Shown here piece by piece: positions 11,492 through 21,213 of a DNA stretch of 64,000 nucleotides. The DNA comes from Siphonodentalium dalli (Eukaryota > Mollusca > Scaphopoda > Gadilida > Siphonodentaliidae). The stretch covers positions 119,864,723 through 119,928,722 of the forward strand of contig CP136063.1 of NCBI GenBank assembly GCA_032622095.1, in the 5' to 3' direction. The translations under genes were made by a program, and so were the position numbers. The notes under the pieces are model-generated. The model ran no database searches and had not been told where the DNA came from. It worked only from the letters and a program-made list of their open reading frames with translations. Numbering within the stretch: the first letter of the stretch is position 1; each line of letters opens with the position of its first letter.

Positions 11492-11924
11492 TAAAGGTAA
11501 CGTAATGTACGTTTTACCCATGCTTCAGTGACAAATTCAGACGGGTAAGTACTCCCTGGTTCAGCCATGCCCGTTATATATACACCTAGTCGCCTTTGTG
11601 GTCGTGTGACCGTAAATCAACTCGGGAGGATTGCGTGACTGGCGGTCACTAACTAAGGTTGCGGAATGTAGTTTCAAAGGTACGACGATCAATAATTAAC
11701 TTGGCGATGATTCGTTATTGTTTTTGCCCAGACGACCTATCCCTCATATATGCAGATAGTTCTGTCCCACAATCGCACTGTCTCGGTACAGTTCTCAAGG
11801 GAGATTACCCCTCCTGATGTGTATTGTCATGAATATGTTAACGCTTCAGGACAGACATCATGGGTACCTGTAAATCCGCCCACGCACACAGATTAAACTA
11901 CATTACTGAGTTGTATATTGTATT
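11492..11924. other. No gene seen
   Basis: Unique-looking sequence without coding or repeat motifs that I can support. Confidence 0.35.
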
Positions 11925-12218
11925 GATAATGAATGGCTTGGAGTTGACTATGCCAAAATAGTGGTCCGAGAGGAGGAATAGACCACGAGCCGCGGGCGAG
12001 TGGACTATTCCTCCTCAAGGAACACTATTTTGGCATAGTCAACGACAAGACATTCATTATTTATTATATTATATCGAACATTGGTGTCAATTTTCTCACA
12101 ATTTCTGTGTCTGATTTTGTCACATTTTTATTTACCGTGAATTTTGGAAATCGGTCTCAGTTTTTACAATTTACGGCATTCTTTTGACTATGGCAGGGGA
12201 GCATAACCATTTTATTAG
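11925..12218. repeat. Hairpin-bearing dispersed repeat H, copy 1
   Basis: Near-identical to 15,009-15,273 over its length. It contains an inverted repeat, GTTGACTATGCCAAAATAGTG and its complement (about 11,943-11,963 and 12,024-12,044), which would form a stem of about 20 bp with a GC-rich loop. The rest is an AT-rich tail. It has no coding potential and resembles a MITE or foldback element. Confidence 0.7.
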
Positions 12219-12235
12219 ATATATATATATATATA

Positions 12236-12480
12236 CTAGAAGGTGACCCGACTTCGTCCGGGCTTTGACCTTGAATTGACCATTTTGAAGGTCAAGGTCA
12301 GGTGGGGTCCAACACCAACACCCCAAAAATGGTGGAAATCGGCCCAGCGGATACCGGGAAATCGGCCCAGCGGATACCGAGATACCCTATGTATCAAATT
12401 TCGTCCGTAAAAATCCGCCAGTTTTACCCGATTTGATTTCCACTCAAGTATATAAACGCGCCTCATATACACACGCTCAT
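12236..12480 (-). mobile_element. Helitron 3'-end fragment
   Basis: On the minus strand it ends in a CCCGGACGAAGTCGGG hairpin, eight bases, then CTAG followed by T, which is the Helitron 3' signature. It lies beside a TA microsatellite. The GTCAAGGTCAGG-type interior matches the elements at 15,979-16,479 and 24,494-25,496. The 5' TC end was not found, so it is probably truncated. Confidence 0.6.
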
Positions 12481-13010
12481 TAATTATCAAGCTTCAACGT
12501 AAAGATAAATTAGCATTGTGTGGTCAATTTTAATTAATTATTTTCTCGTAGTCAAAGTTGAACAATGTCGATGTTGTTGGCATTGACGGCTTGGGGGCCA
12601 CCGGTAGCACACACAATATATATCGTTCAACGTAATTATGCTACGATGAAAGATCACCCATTTCGCAACAATTTCAGCTAAATGGATTCTTGGATGAGAT
12701 TCCAGACCATAAATATGAACTTTTACCCGCGGGGTAACTGTAAACGACTTGAGCCTATGCGTGGTGTGAATATACAAACAAATAAATCTATCGACAACAG
12801 ACCTAAGAATATCAGCTGTAACAAAATTTATATATCAGAAATTGTAAATGATAAATTTTGGGATAGATAAACGATTCTTAATAGCCTGCAAATTGACAAT
12901 ATATATTGTAAATGTTATAATTTTGGTATAAATACACGATGCGTAATTGCATGCGTAATTGCCTGCAAATTGCTTACGTTCGTCGACGTATGAATATAGA
13001 GTTATCCTCC
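12481..13010. other. No gene seen
   Basis: AT-rich, no motif supported. Confidence 0.35.
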
Positions 13011-13206
13011 CTGCATCGGGTGACAATCACGCCGGAATTTAGCACTGCGGATCCCGAGATATGAGTTTTGAAGGTCAAGGTCACGTCGCACGGGTAAATT
13101 AATATGCCTATGCCCGTTCCCGGCCGAAAGTATCCCCCACATACCAAGTTTCATCGAAATCGAGTTCATCGCGATCACACACAGATCTTCCAAAATATAT
13201 AATAGA
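13011..13206 (-). mobile_element. Helitron 5'-end fragment, first of a minus-strand run
   Basis: On the minus strand it begins TCTATTATATATTTTGGAAG, a typical Helitron 5' end, and directly abuts the CTAG end of the next unit at 13,207. The 3' part is missing or diverged. The interior contains the TTGAAGGTCAAGGTCACGTC phrase of the 24.5-25.5 kb family. Confidence 0.6.
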
Positions 13207-13833
13207 CTAGCCGATGAGCCCGACGTTGTCCGGGCTATTCAAAAACCAAATTTCAAGTCGATAGCTCCACCCGTTTCCGAGATCTGGTCTGCTCATGCGC
13301 GAAGCTGGCGTCGCACGGGCTCGGCGACCCGATAAAATTCGTATCCGGGGCAAGATCCATTCACATAGCAAATTTCAAGTCGATAGCTCCACCCGTTTCA
13401 AAGATATGTTCTGCACATGCGCGAAGATGGCGTCGCACGGGCTCGGCGACCCGACAAAATTCGTACCGGGGCAAGATACATTCACATACCAAATTTCAAG
13501 TCGATAGCTCCACCCGTTTCCGAGATCTCGTCTGCGCATGCGCGAAGCTGGCGTCGCACGGGCTCGGCGACCCGATAAAATTCGCATCCGGGGCAAGATA
13601 CATTCACATAGCAAATTTCAAGTCGATAGCTCCACCCGTTTCCGAGATCTCGTCTGCGCATGCGCGAAGCTGGCGCCGCACGGGCTCGCCATTACGACAA
13701 CGTCGACCGCCTGGTCAAACTACACACACGTACCAAGTTTCGTCCCGATCGGTCGAGAATCGTAGATTTGTATCAATGACAGACAAACATACATACAGAC
13801 AAACAGACAGAGGTCTTCAAAATATATATGAGA
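13207..13833 (-). mobile_element. Non-autonomous Helitron, unit 1 of tandem run (122-bp internal repeats)
   Basis: The minus strand starts TCTCATATATATTTTGAAG, then has a GTCT/GTTT microsatellite. A short unique segment and four copies of a 122-bp CpG-rich repeat follow, at a spacing of 121-122 bp. It ends in a terminal hairpin GCCCGGACAACGTCGGGC, seven bases and CTAG. No Rep/helicase is encoded. Long open frames on both strands are a by-product of stop-poor repeats. CpG sites are largely intact, suggesting recent origin or lack of germline methylation. Confidence 0.75.
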
Positions 13834-14225
13834 CTAGCCGATGAGCCCGACGTTGTCCGGGCTATTCAAAAACCAAATTTCAAGTCGATAGCTCCACCCG
13901 TTTCCGAGATCTCGTCTGCGCATGCACGAAGATGGCGTCACACGGGCTCGGCGACCCGATAAAATTCGTATCCGGGGCAAGATACATTCACATACCAAAT
14001 TTCAAGTCGATAGCTCCACCCGTTTCCGAGATCTCGTCTGCGCATGCGCGAAGCGGGCGCCGCACGGGCTCACCAATACGACAACGTCGACCGTCTGGTC
14101 AAACTACACACACGTACCAAGTTTCGTCCCGATCGGTCGAGAATCGTAGATTTGTATAAATGACAGACAGACATACATACAGACAAACAGACAAACAGAC
14201 AGAGGTCTTCAAAATATATATGAGA
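13834..14225 (-). mobile_element. Non-autonomous Helitron, unit 2 of tandem run
   Basis: Same termini as unit 1, with two copies of the 122-bp repeat instead of four. The junctions with units 1 and 3 are exact CTAG-to-TC fusions with no spacer. Confidence 0.75.
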
Positions 14226-14739
14226 CTAGCCGATGAGCCCGACGTTGTCCGGGCTATTCAAAAACCAAATTTCAAGTCGATAGCTCCACCCGTTTCCGAG
14301 ATCACGTCTGCGCATGCGCGAAGCTGGCGTCGCACGGGCTCTGCGACCCGATAAAATTCGTATCCGGGGCAAGATACATTCACATACCAAATTTCAAGTC
14401 GATAGCTCCACCCGTTTCCGAGATCTCGTCTGCGCATGCGCGAAGCTGGCGTCGCACGGGCTCGGCGACCCGATAAAATTCGTACCCGGGGCAAGGTACA
14501 TTCACATAGTAAATTTCAGGTCGATAGCTCCACCCGTTTCCGAGATCTCGTCTGCGCATGCGCGAAGCGGGCGCCGCACGGGCTCGCCAATACGACAACG
14601 TCGACCGCCTGGTCAAACTACACACACGTACCAAGTTTCGTCCCGATCGGTCGATCATCGTAGATTTGTATTAATGACAGACAAACAGACAAACAAACAG
14701 ACAAACAGACAGACAGAGGTCTTCAAAATATATATGAGA
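14226..14739 (-). mobile_element. Non-autonomous Helitron, unit 3 of tandem run
   Basis: Three 122-bp repeats with the same hairpin-CTAG and TC termini. On the plus strand it is followed by T at 14,740, so on the element strand the flank is A next to TC, as in canonical Helitron insertion. Confidence 0.75.
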
Positions 14740-14750
14740 TATTATAATTA

Positions 14751-15000
14751 ACGTCCACTGGCATTACAAAATTAGGACTGGTCGCTTGCCAACTAAACGG
14801 ACAAACTATTAGATACATTGGACAGCTATGATCGGACATTTGTAAGATCATTACAATTCACCAATAAATCTAATGATATACCGATATATTGCAACAAGTA
14901 ATTGGCCGTATCTTCATGCGGCAATCCGATTGCGCGAAATGAGTTTGTTACTATAAATAGAAAAAGAATAATATGCATGTAGGAATCCTACTGGGGTAAT
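14751..15000. repeat. Dispersed repeat XY, uninterrupted copy
   Basis: Starts ACGTCCACTGGCATTAC and ends CCTACTGGGGTAA. Its two halves also occur at 15,407-15,530 and 18,952-19,088, where a 3.4-kb sequence separates them at exactly the point corresponding to 14,873/14,874. This copy therefore records the pre-insertion state. Confidence 0.75.
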
Positions 15001-15008
15001 ATTATATA

Positions 15009-15273
15009 GATAATGAATGGCTTGGAGTCGACTATGCCAAAATAGTGGTCCGAGAGGGACTATTCCTCATCGATGACCACTATTTTGGCATAGTGAACAA
15101 CAAGACATTCATTATTTATTATATTATATCGAACATTGGTGGCAATTCTCACACAATTTCTGTGTCTGATTTTGTCACATTTTTATTTAACGTGAATTTT
15201 GGAAATCGGTCTCAGATTTTACAATTTACGGCAATCTTTTGACGATGACAGGTGAGCATAACTATGTTATTAG
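15009..15273. repeat. Hairpin-bearing dispersed repeat H, copy 2
   Basis: Same sequence as 11,925-12,218 with a shorter loop. Paired arms ACTATGCCAAAATAGTGGTC and its complement lie around 15,030-15,090. Confidence 0.7.
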
Positions 15274-15406
15274 TTACATCTAAGAGCATCTCTTCACGAT
15301 TCATGCATTTATTTCTATAAATAAGTCATTAGCAAAGACATTTTGGCGCAATTTTAGAAGTTAACATGCTTAACTTCGATTAAAACGGAAAAGGAAATTA
15401 TAAATG

Positions 15407-15530
15407 ACGTCCACTGATATTACAAAATTAGGACTAGCCGCTTGCCAACTAAACGGACAAACTATTAAATACATTGGTTAGATATGATCGGACAGTGTGT
15501 AAGATCACTGCAATTCACCAATAGATCTAA
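15407..15530. repeat. Dispersed repeat XY, left half (interrupted copy)
   Basis: Matches 14,751-14,873. The right half is at 18,952-19,088, beyond element C. Confidence 0.75.
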
Positions 15531-15595
15531 CAAGAAAACTAAGATGCATGCATCAGGTCGGCCGTGAACTATCTACCATAGAATTGTTGTAGCTA

Positions 15596-15978
15596 TCGAT
15601 TATACATTTTGAAACACCTGTCTGTATGTATGTATGTATGTGTGTATGCGTGAATGCATGTGTGTATGTGTTATAGACTCTAACACTGCTCGAATTTGGT
15701 ATTTAACGTGTCAACTTGACCTCGCTCATAGGCATGTTTCTGGACCTTGACCGATCCGACTAAAAATTTGTGTGTAGGACTACTTCGATCCCGGGAGCAA
15801 TATGGACGGGTCCAATTTCACGTGGGACCATGTTCTCGAACGTGCTGATATAGGCATGTTTCTGGACCAATTGAACAATAGTTTGGCCAGACGCTGTATA
15901 TACTGGGTACTGTCCAGATGGAGGCGATCACAAAAAAAATCCCTAACTAGCCCGAACGAAGTCGAGTACATCAGCTAG
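15596..15978 (+). mobile_element. Helitron B1 inside element C
   Basis: Starts A|TCGATTATACATTTTGAAAC, then a GTCTGTATGTATG microsatellite, and ends CCCGAACGAAGTCGAG, eight bases, CTAG|T. It is present in both copies of C, so it predates their separation. Confidence 0.65.
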
Positions 15979-16479
15979 TTTAATTATATTTTGGACATTT
16001 GTCTGTCTGTTTGTCTGTTAGCTATGGCCGGGAAAACTGCCGGACAGATTTGACGAAATTTGATACCTAGGGGAAATTATTTCCAGGGAGTATTTTGGAC
16101 GGGTCAAATCTTGATCCCGACCTGACTTTGACATTCAAAAAGATCAATTCAAGGTCAAATCTGGTAAAACGGAAGTATTTCAACGAAATTTGATACCTAC
16201 TGTTACTTTTGTCCCAGGAGTGTTTCGGGTGGGTCAAATCATGACCCTGACCTGATCTTGACATTCAAAATTGTCAATTCAAGGTCAAATCGGGTATAAA
16301 GCCGGGCGGATTTCGACGGGTACTTTTGTCGTGACTTTTGTCCGGGGAGTGTTTTGGACGGGTCAAATCGTGACCCCGACATGACCTTCACCTTTAAAAT
16401 AGTCAATTCAAGGTTAAATCGCGCATTTCTCCGAAAATCAGAGGGGAACATCCCGGACGAAGTGGGGTCCACGAGCTAC
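15979..16479 (+). mobile_element. Helitron B2 inside element C, joined to B1
   Basis: Begins directly after the CTAG of B1 (TTTAATTATATTTTGGAC, 5' TC decayed), has a GTCT microsatellite and GGTCAAATC-type units, and ends CCCGGACGAAGTGGGG-TCCACGAG-CTAC|T. The final CTAC departs from CTAG by one base. Confidence 0.6.
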
Positions 16480-17937
16480 TATTATATATTTCTAGATTTA
16501 GTTACAAACTAAATACCTGTATATTGTACAAAGAAATGTTTGACAAATATATCTGTATCAATATTACCATACGGGTCATTAAAATAGATACGACGAAACA
16601 AATTTTGAAGGGTGCATGTATCAGGTAAATTTTTATATTTCAAATGATGACAGGAATGCAGAAAGTTGAAGTACCTACGTAATACTGGCTATCCGCATGA
16701 AGAGATATACATGTATATAAAAACCAGATGAGGGATAAGTCTGTACAGTTGCTAAACAATTCAGTCATGCAAAAGAGGATCAAAGAGTAAGATACCAAAT
16801 TGCTGCCTGTGGTAATGTTTTTTAACGAAATTCGGGAAAATTAGATTACTCTCAGTGAGAGTCTCTCACCCTGGTTATCCAGAAGATAATTGTGGAATCT
16901 GATGACGATCGGACAAGGGTGTCGTCTGTAGGATCAACCAAATTATTTAGCCATAAAAATAGTAAAATTGAAGATCACCGCTGGCAGTGATGTCTTCACA
17001 AGGACAGTTTGAGAACAAAATATGGCTCACATCTAGCGGTGACCCAAAATATCCACATAAGAAAAAGTTCTCCAATAAAAGCTGGCTGCAGGGTGCGCCA
17101 ATTGATTCAAATTCGAAATTTAGCAGGGTGTACTGCTTGTGGCCATGTTTTCCCCGCAAATTTGATAGACTGATGGACAAAACCACTGAATCCGTTGAAT
17201 CAATATACATGTATACATGGATTAATTTATATGCATTGTTATACACAGTACTGGTATATAAAGGTACTGAAAATAACTATATTACTAGTATACACAAAAT
17301 AAACCATATATCATGGCTATGGGTTCTAATATCCGAACATGACAGCTGAGAACTTGGTGTGAATTAAAGAGTGGTGGTTTCTCAAGCATATCTAACCCTC
17401 CACGTTAGAAACATGCCATTAAATGTCATAAGTATAATCTAGTTTGAGGACAGAAGTGATCCATAAAACCCCCCTTAATTCAACCAGGTCCTCGCGCGAT
17501 GTATGATCGATCACATGATGATCTAGGGGGATTAGAATTGATGTATAAAAACAGCACTGCATGTAAATATAAAATAAAATAGTGCTACATCTTATTACAG
17601 ATTATTGCCATATATAATCAGTGATTATACAGACAGTCTGACAAAATAAAGTTTCAGTGACACTCTATCTGAAGAGGGGAATAATTTCATGTTACAGTCA
17701 ATGGAGCAATTATGAATCTGGAAAGGTGAAATTTCTAAGTAATACTAAATATCGACATGACGCGATAAAATATAACGTAAATGCAATATGGCCGCTGGCG
17801 ACCATTTTTTCCTATGAAATTAAAAAAATGTTTGATAGCTCTCATCTGATAGATCAATATCAAGATAAATATGAAGTTTGGTGATGATCGGATGAGTGAA
17901 GTGGACTGTGGTCTGTGCTAAACGGTTTAGTAATGCT

Positions 17938-18240
17938 TAAAAAGGTTCTTACCTTAATATTTTTATGTTCACTTTATAAACTTCACTGAGTCATCTTTGT
18001 CATGTATTGAGTTTGATATCTTTTGTTAACAGTTTATAAATCATGTATGTCTCATGTTTGTTATTTTAATTTATGTGTTTATTATCATTAAATAAAGTTG
18101 CATTCCTTAAAAAGATTCTTACCTCAATGTTTTTATGTTCACTTTATAAAGTCCACTGAGTCATCTTTGTCATGTATTGAATTTGATATCTTTTGTTAAC
18201 AGTTTATAAATTATGTATGTCTCGTGTTCGTTATTATATT
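17938..18240 (+). repeat. 168-bp direct repeat in element C
   Basis: Two copies beginning CTTAAAAAGgTTCTTACC and ATTCTTACCTCAATG-like text, each containing GAGTCATCTTTGTCATGTAT. An AATAAA-type signal lies at the first copy's end. Also present in C copy 2. Confidence 0.7.
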
Positions 18241-18951
18241 ATATACACTTTATAGTGTGTTTTCAGAACGAAAAAAAATTGAATAAAATCAACAAATTTG
18301 TAAATTTAAAAACAATTCAAACGTTGTTGTATTCCATGTCCCAGCCCGGACATATACACCAAATTTCAATAATATTCATTGAGAAACAACGGACCAAACG
18401 CTATATAACACCCGTATACATCTTTTATTCCATATCGGACTCGGGTACATGTTATAGTAGGTACCGAATTGACACACGTCGACTGGGCGAGTTGGCCATG
18501 GGGCGATTAGGCCGATTCCGGCACATTCTATAATTTACCGTATGTATCCGTTTACGCGTAGTTTACTTTAGAAAGTTCCGCAATTAATACCGTAAATAGA
18601 GCGACCTTATTTGACAGAGAATGCCTCTGTTATTGATTATCAAGTTGCTGTACATTAAAAACGACAAATTCACATGCTCGTTCAAGCGCAGTAGTCTATT
18701 TTCCCCATGTTAAAGGACATCCACAAATACTAAATAACGCTAACCTACTGCCGAATGTTTGACACGACAACTGTTAACATATTTGGGCTGAATTCATCTA
18801 ACGCGGTATTATTCCTCAAAATAAACAACAAAACCATCGTTACTTGGCAATGTAGTTTGGGCTAACATTTACATAAATCCTCCAGATCAATTATCCGACA
18901 CACACGTCAGATGAAAAAGTCACATGAAGTAACCGGCCAAATTGGCCGAAA

Positions 18952-19088
18952 TGATATACCGATATTGCAACAAGTATCGTACATGGTATTAGTTTAAAGT
19001 TTGTCGTATCTTCAGGCGGCAATTTCGCGAAATGAATTTGTTACTATAAATAGAAAAAATAGTAGGCATGTATGGATCCTACTGGGGT
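18952..19088. repeat. Dispersed repeat XY, right half (interrupted copy)
   Basis: Matches 14,874-15,000, starting TGATATACCGATAT and ending CCTACTGGGGTA. Confidence 0.75.
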
Positions 19089-19100
19089 ACTATCGTAAAC

Positions 19101-19220
19101 TAGTATAGCAGTGTTCAGCCAATCAGAATGCGAGAAAGTCACGTGAGATATAATATCATAAAATAGTATAGCAGTGTGCAGCCAATCAGAATGCGAGAAA
19201 GTCACGTGAGATATAATATC
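19101..19220. repeat. Tandem duplication, 63-bp period
   Basis: Two copies of TAGTATAGCAGTG...TAATATC with one or two differences, each carrying a CCAATCA motif and CACGTG. Confidence 0.85.
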
Positions 19221-19623
19221 TATGGATAGGCTGAACCTTCCAGGTGCCTATGGTTGGGGGCCCCGAAGGGTACTCCCAATATACTTCTCATTGATATAAA
19301 TCCTCTTCATATACACACCAGTACTTCGTCAATAATTAGCTGAAACAAGCTCCTTTCGGGAGCCTTTATTCAGTGGCGGTCTGTAAGGATGTGGAACACT
19401 CACGGTGGTCACGTCCAATTACAAGGCGGTAAAGTCTGGTCCTTCTAGTTCTTTGCGCTCCTATTCTCATGCCTGAACCGGTCCAAAGCGGTCCGGTCCA
19501 CCTTTATTTGAATAAATTGTTAATTTATGAAATAGTGCAACGTATAAACGCATTGAAATAAAGTCAACGGCGTTAAAAGTAGTACATAATGACTGTAGCG
19601 CACACTGTCTCGTTACTTATATA
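19221..19623. other. No gene seen
   Basis: Contains the stem-loop-like phrase AGCTCCTTTCGGGAGC near 19,350 (a similar phrase lies near 23,278), otherwise featureless. Confidence 0.35.
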
Positions 19624-20241
19624 ATCAGGTCTGGCACATCCTGTATTCCGCTATTATAGCTATATTTGACTATTATAGTGGAATATGACTATATCATATT
19701 CATGTTTTGTTTATTTGCGTTGAAAATATGAGACGGCGCATGCCATTGCAGAGCCAGTTTTAAGTGTATGTGGTACTGAAGTGAACTAACGTACTGCCGA
19801 TAAAATTGGTTGTGCAGAGCGTTGCGCTGAAGATATTTTAAGCTATCAAATTTTAAGTATACCTACTTAAATCCATAAAACATTCCTATTAAAGCAATTT
19901 CGAAAGAGAAGTTCTGTTGCGGATTTCACCGACAGGTAGTCCCCCTGACGTAAGAAATCTCAATTGACCAATCAAAACGTTTAATTCAATAAAATTAACA
20001 CATTTAGGAATACCTACCACGTTTGTTTAAAAAAGTACGGAAAGCCGATTCGTTATGCGATATTATTTCTTCCACACCGGGAAATTAAAATAATTGACAT
20101 GGATTTAGCATTTAAAGGTGATTTATAACGAAATCTATTTGAATTATCACATTAGTATTCATAGACGAACGTATGACGCTATATGCGTTATACATTAACT
20201 CTAATCGTTTTTTGTATTAAAAATTAGCTTGTTCAACAGTG
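19624..20241 (+). repeat. Left inverted arm
   Basis: Pairs with 21,214-21,719. Includes GACCAATCAAAACG (CCAAT-type) and could supply a promoter to the interior. Confidence 0.8.
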
Positions 20242-20440
20242 GGAATTCTAAACTATACACAGAGGAGGATAACGCGGTTAATCTGTGGCTCGGTTGCGAG
20301 GCGGATATGGTCCCGAAATGTCCAAACCGGGCCCACACAATCTGCGCAGGTATCGAAGGGGATGCGGAGAAAATAAAGGAATTCATTACTTTCAAATTTC
20401 CATTCCATATAGGACGATCCCCAGGATCCAAGCAAAGGAG
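20241..20440 (+). CDS. Putative internal exon of unknown protein
   Basis: Open frame readable from 20,229 to 20,465 without an ATG near its start, so it is better read as an exon. A possible acceptor CAACAG ends at 20,240 and a good donor, GGAG|GTATGT, at 20,440/20,441. The encoded segment contains LYTEEDNAVNLWLGCEADM, CPNRAHTICAGIEGD and FPFHIGRSPGSKQRR. It mixes acidic and cysteine-bearing stretches with a basic end and does not match a family I know. The acceptor lies at the very edge of the left inverted arm, so the arm would provide the upstream intron or promoter. Its splice phase does not join in frame to the 20,723 exon by the obvious sites, so the gene model is uncertain. Confidence 0.4.
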
Positions 20441-20722
20441 GTATGTATCTAATTTGCTAAAGTAATATTGCTAATTATAGTATAACTATGGTGAATCTGT
20501 TATTGCAAATCCAATACTTGCACTCAAACCATGTTTCACCAAATTGTGCTTTGTCGTTGTTGTTCGACTTGTTTATGACTTTGACAAGCTGACGCTGCGA
20601 TGGGACCAGGGATTTGATTACTGTATTGTGCGAGACCCTGGTATCTGTTTCGAGTGTATTCACGAATAGTGCATTGAAATACTAATTTGATCATCTGTTG
20701 TTCACAAATTACTTTCTTTCAG

Positions 20723-21030
20723 CAGAAACCGAAGTTCCGATGGCCGAGTCAGACTCTCCTGGGGGAAATGTTCTTGCGGTGGCACCTTCCACGTGCATGG
20801 TTCCAGCGAGATGCAGAGGTGGTCGTGGTAGACGTAGAGGTAGAGGTCGTGGTGCCGATAATATTATGGATGAGCCAGGCACGTCTGATGGCAATGTGCT
20901 TGCGGTGGCACTTCCTACATGTGCGGCTCCCACGAATGACAGGGGTAGTCGTGGTAAACCTAAAGGTCGTGGTGGTAACATATGTGCTAAAAGAGGACGG
21001 GTCGCGGAAGTCAGGAATAGAATTGAATAA
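20723..21030 (+). CDS. Putative terminal exon: Arg/Gly-rich, internally duplicated protein
   Basis: Preceded by a pyrimidine-rich acceptor (TTTCTTTCAG|CAG). The frame contains AETEVPMAESDSPGGNVLAV, then CRGGRGRRRGRGRGADN, and a second similar pair, GNVLAVALPTC and RGSRGKPKGRGGNICAKRGR. This is a roughly 55-residue duplication of a hydrophobic GNVLAVA segment plus an RG-rich segment. RG-rich tracts usually bind nucleic acid, which is an inference here. An AATAAA signal overlaps the stop codon at 21,028-21,030, supporting a 3'-terminal exon. The complementary strand is also open, and phase with the upstream exon does not match, so translation is not proven. Confidence 0.4.
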
Positions 21031-21213
21031 AATGTGAAGTGTTCAATCGGATGTTTGTGTCTGTCCCGTGTCACAATTGTCATTGCTTATGTTTCTTATG
21101 TAAAATAAGAAAATCCAGTTTTTACAGGTTGTACAGATAATATATTCTCGTGATGCGTTACATAATAGAGTTCCAGATTTGCTCATTCTATGGTACCAAA
21201 TTAATTCCAACTA

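Larger units (their letters stand above)
15531..18951 (+). mobile_element. Element C, copy 1 (3.4-kb insertion)
   Basis: Starts CAAGAAAACTAAG and ends AATTGGCCGAAA. The same sequence lies inverted at 37,527-41,083 with the same end points. In this copy it sits between the two halves of repeat XY with no obvious target-site duplication. The interior holds two Helitrons (15,596-16,479), degenerate GCCATCTTGGAT-type units read on the minus strand, and a 168-bp direct repeat (17,938-18,240). Frames of 60-120 codons (for example 16,987-17,349) show no protein motif. It is not known whether C moves itself or was carried by another mechanism. Confidence 0.7.

Noticed and set aside
13207-13240. Hammerhead-ribozyme-like CCGATGAGCCCG...CGGGC
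   Set aside because: The core needs CUGAUGA and a GAAA after stem II. Here the U is C and no GAAA follows. The Helitron terminal hairpin plus CTAG explains the sequence better.
13207-14739. Open frames of 75-148 codons on both strands (also 33,019-34,985) with recurring MREAGVARARRPDKIRIRGK
   Set aside because: They are translations of the stop-poor 122-bp Helitron repeat in several frames and both strands, and change frame between units. No domain is present.
13200-14740. CRISPR array or satellite DNA
   Set aside because: The 122-bp units are adjacent, not separated by spacers. Unit ends and Helitron termini show these are tandem transposons, and the genome is eukaryotic.
16987-17349. 120-codon frame conserved at 39,390-39,752
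   Set aside because: Conservation is explained by both being copies of element C. The antisense strand is also open and no motif is present.
18213-18533. 106-codon frame conserved at 37,927-38,235
   Set aside because: Same reason: it lies within the C repeat, the start differs between copies, and there is no domain.
19345-19370. Histone-type mRNA 3' stem-loop
   Set aside because: The stem and loop do not fit the consensus, and no histone coding sequence is nearby.
20709-21083. 124-codon minus-strand frame in the inverted-arm element
   Set aside because: It is the complement of the Arg/Gly-rich exon. The plus strand has the acceptor and poly(A) signal.
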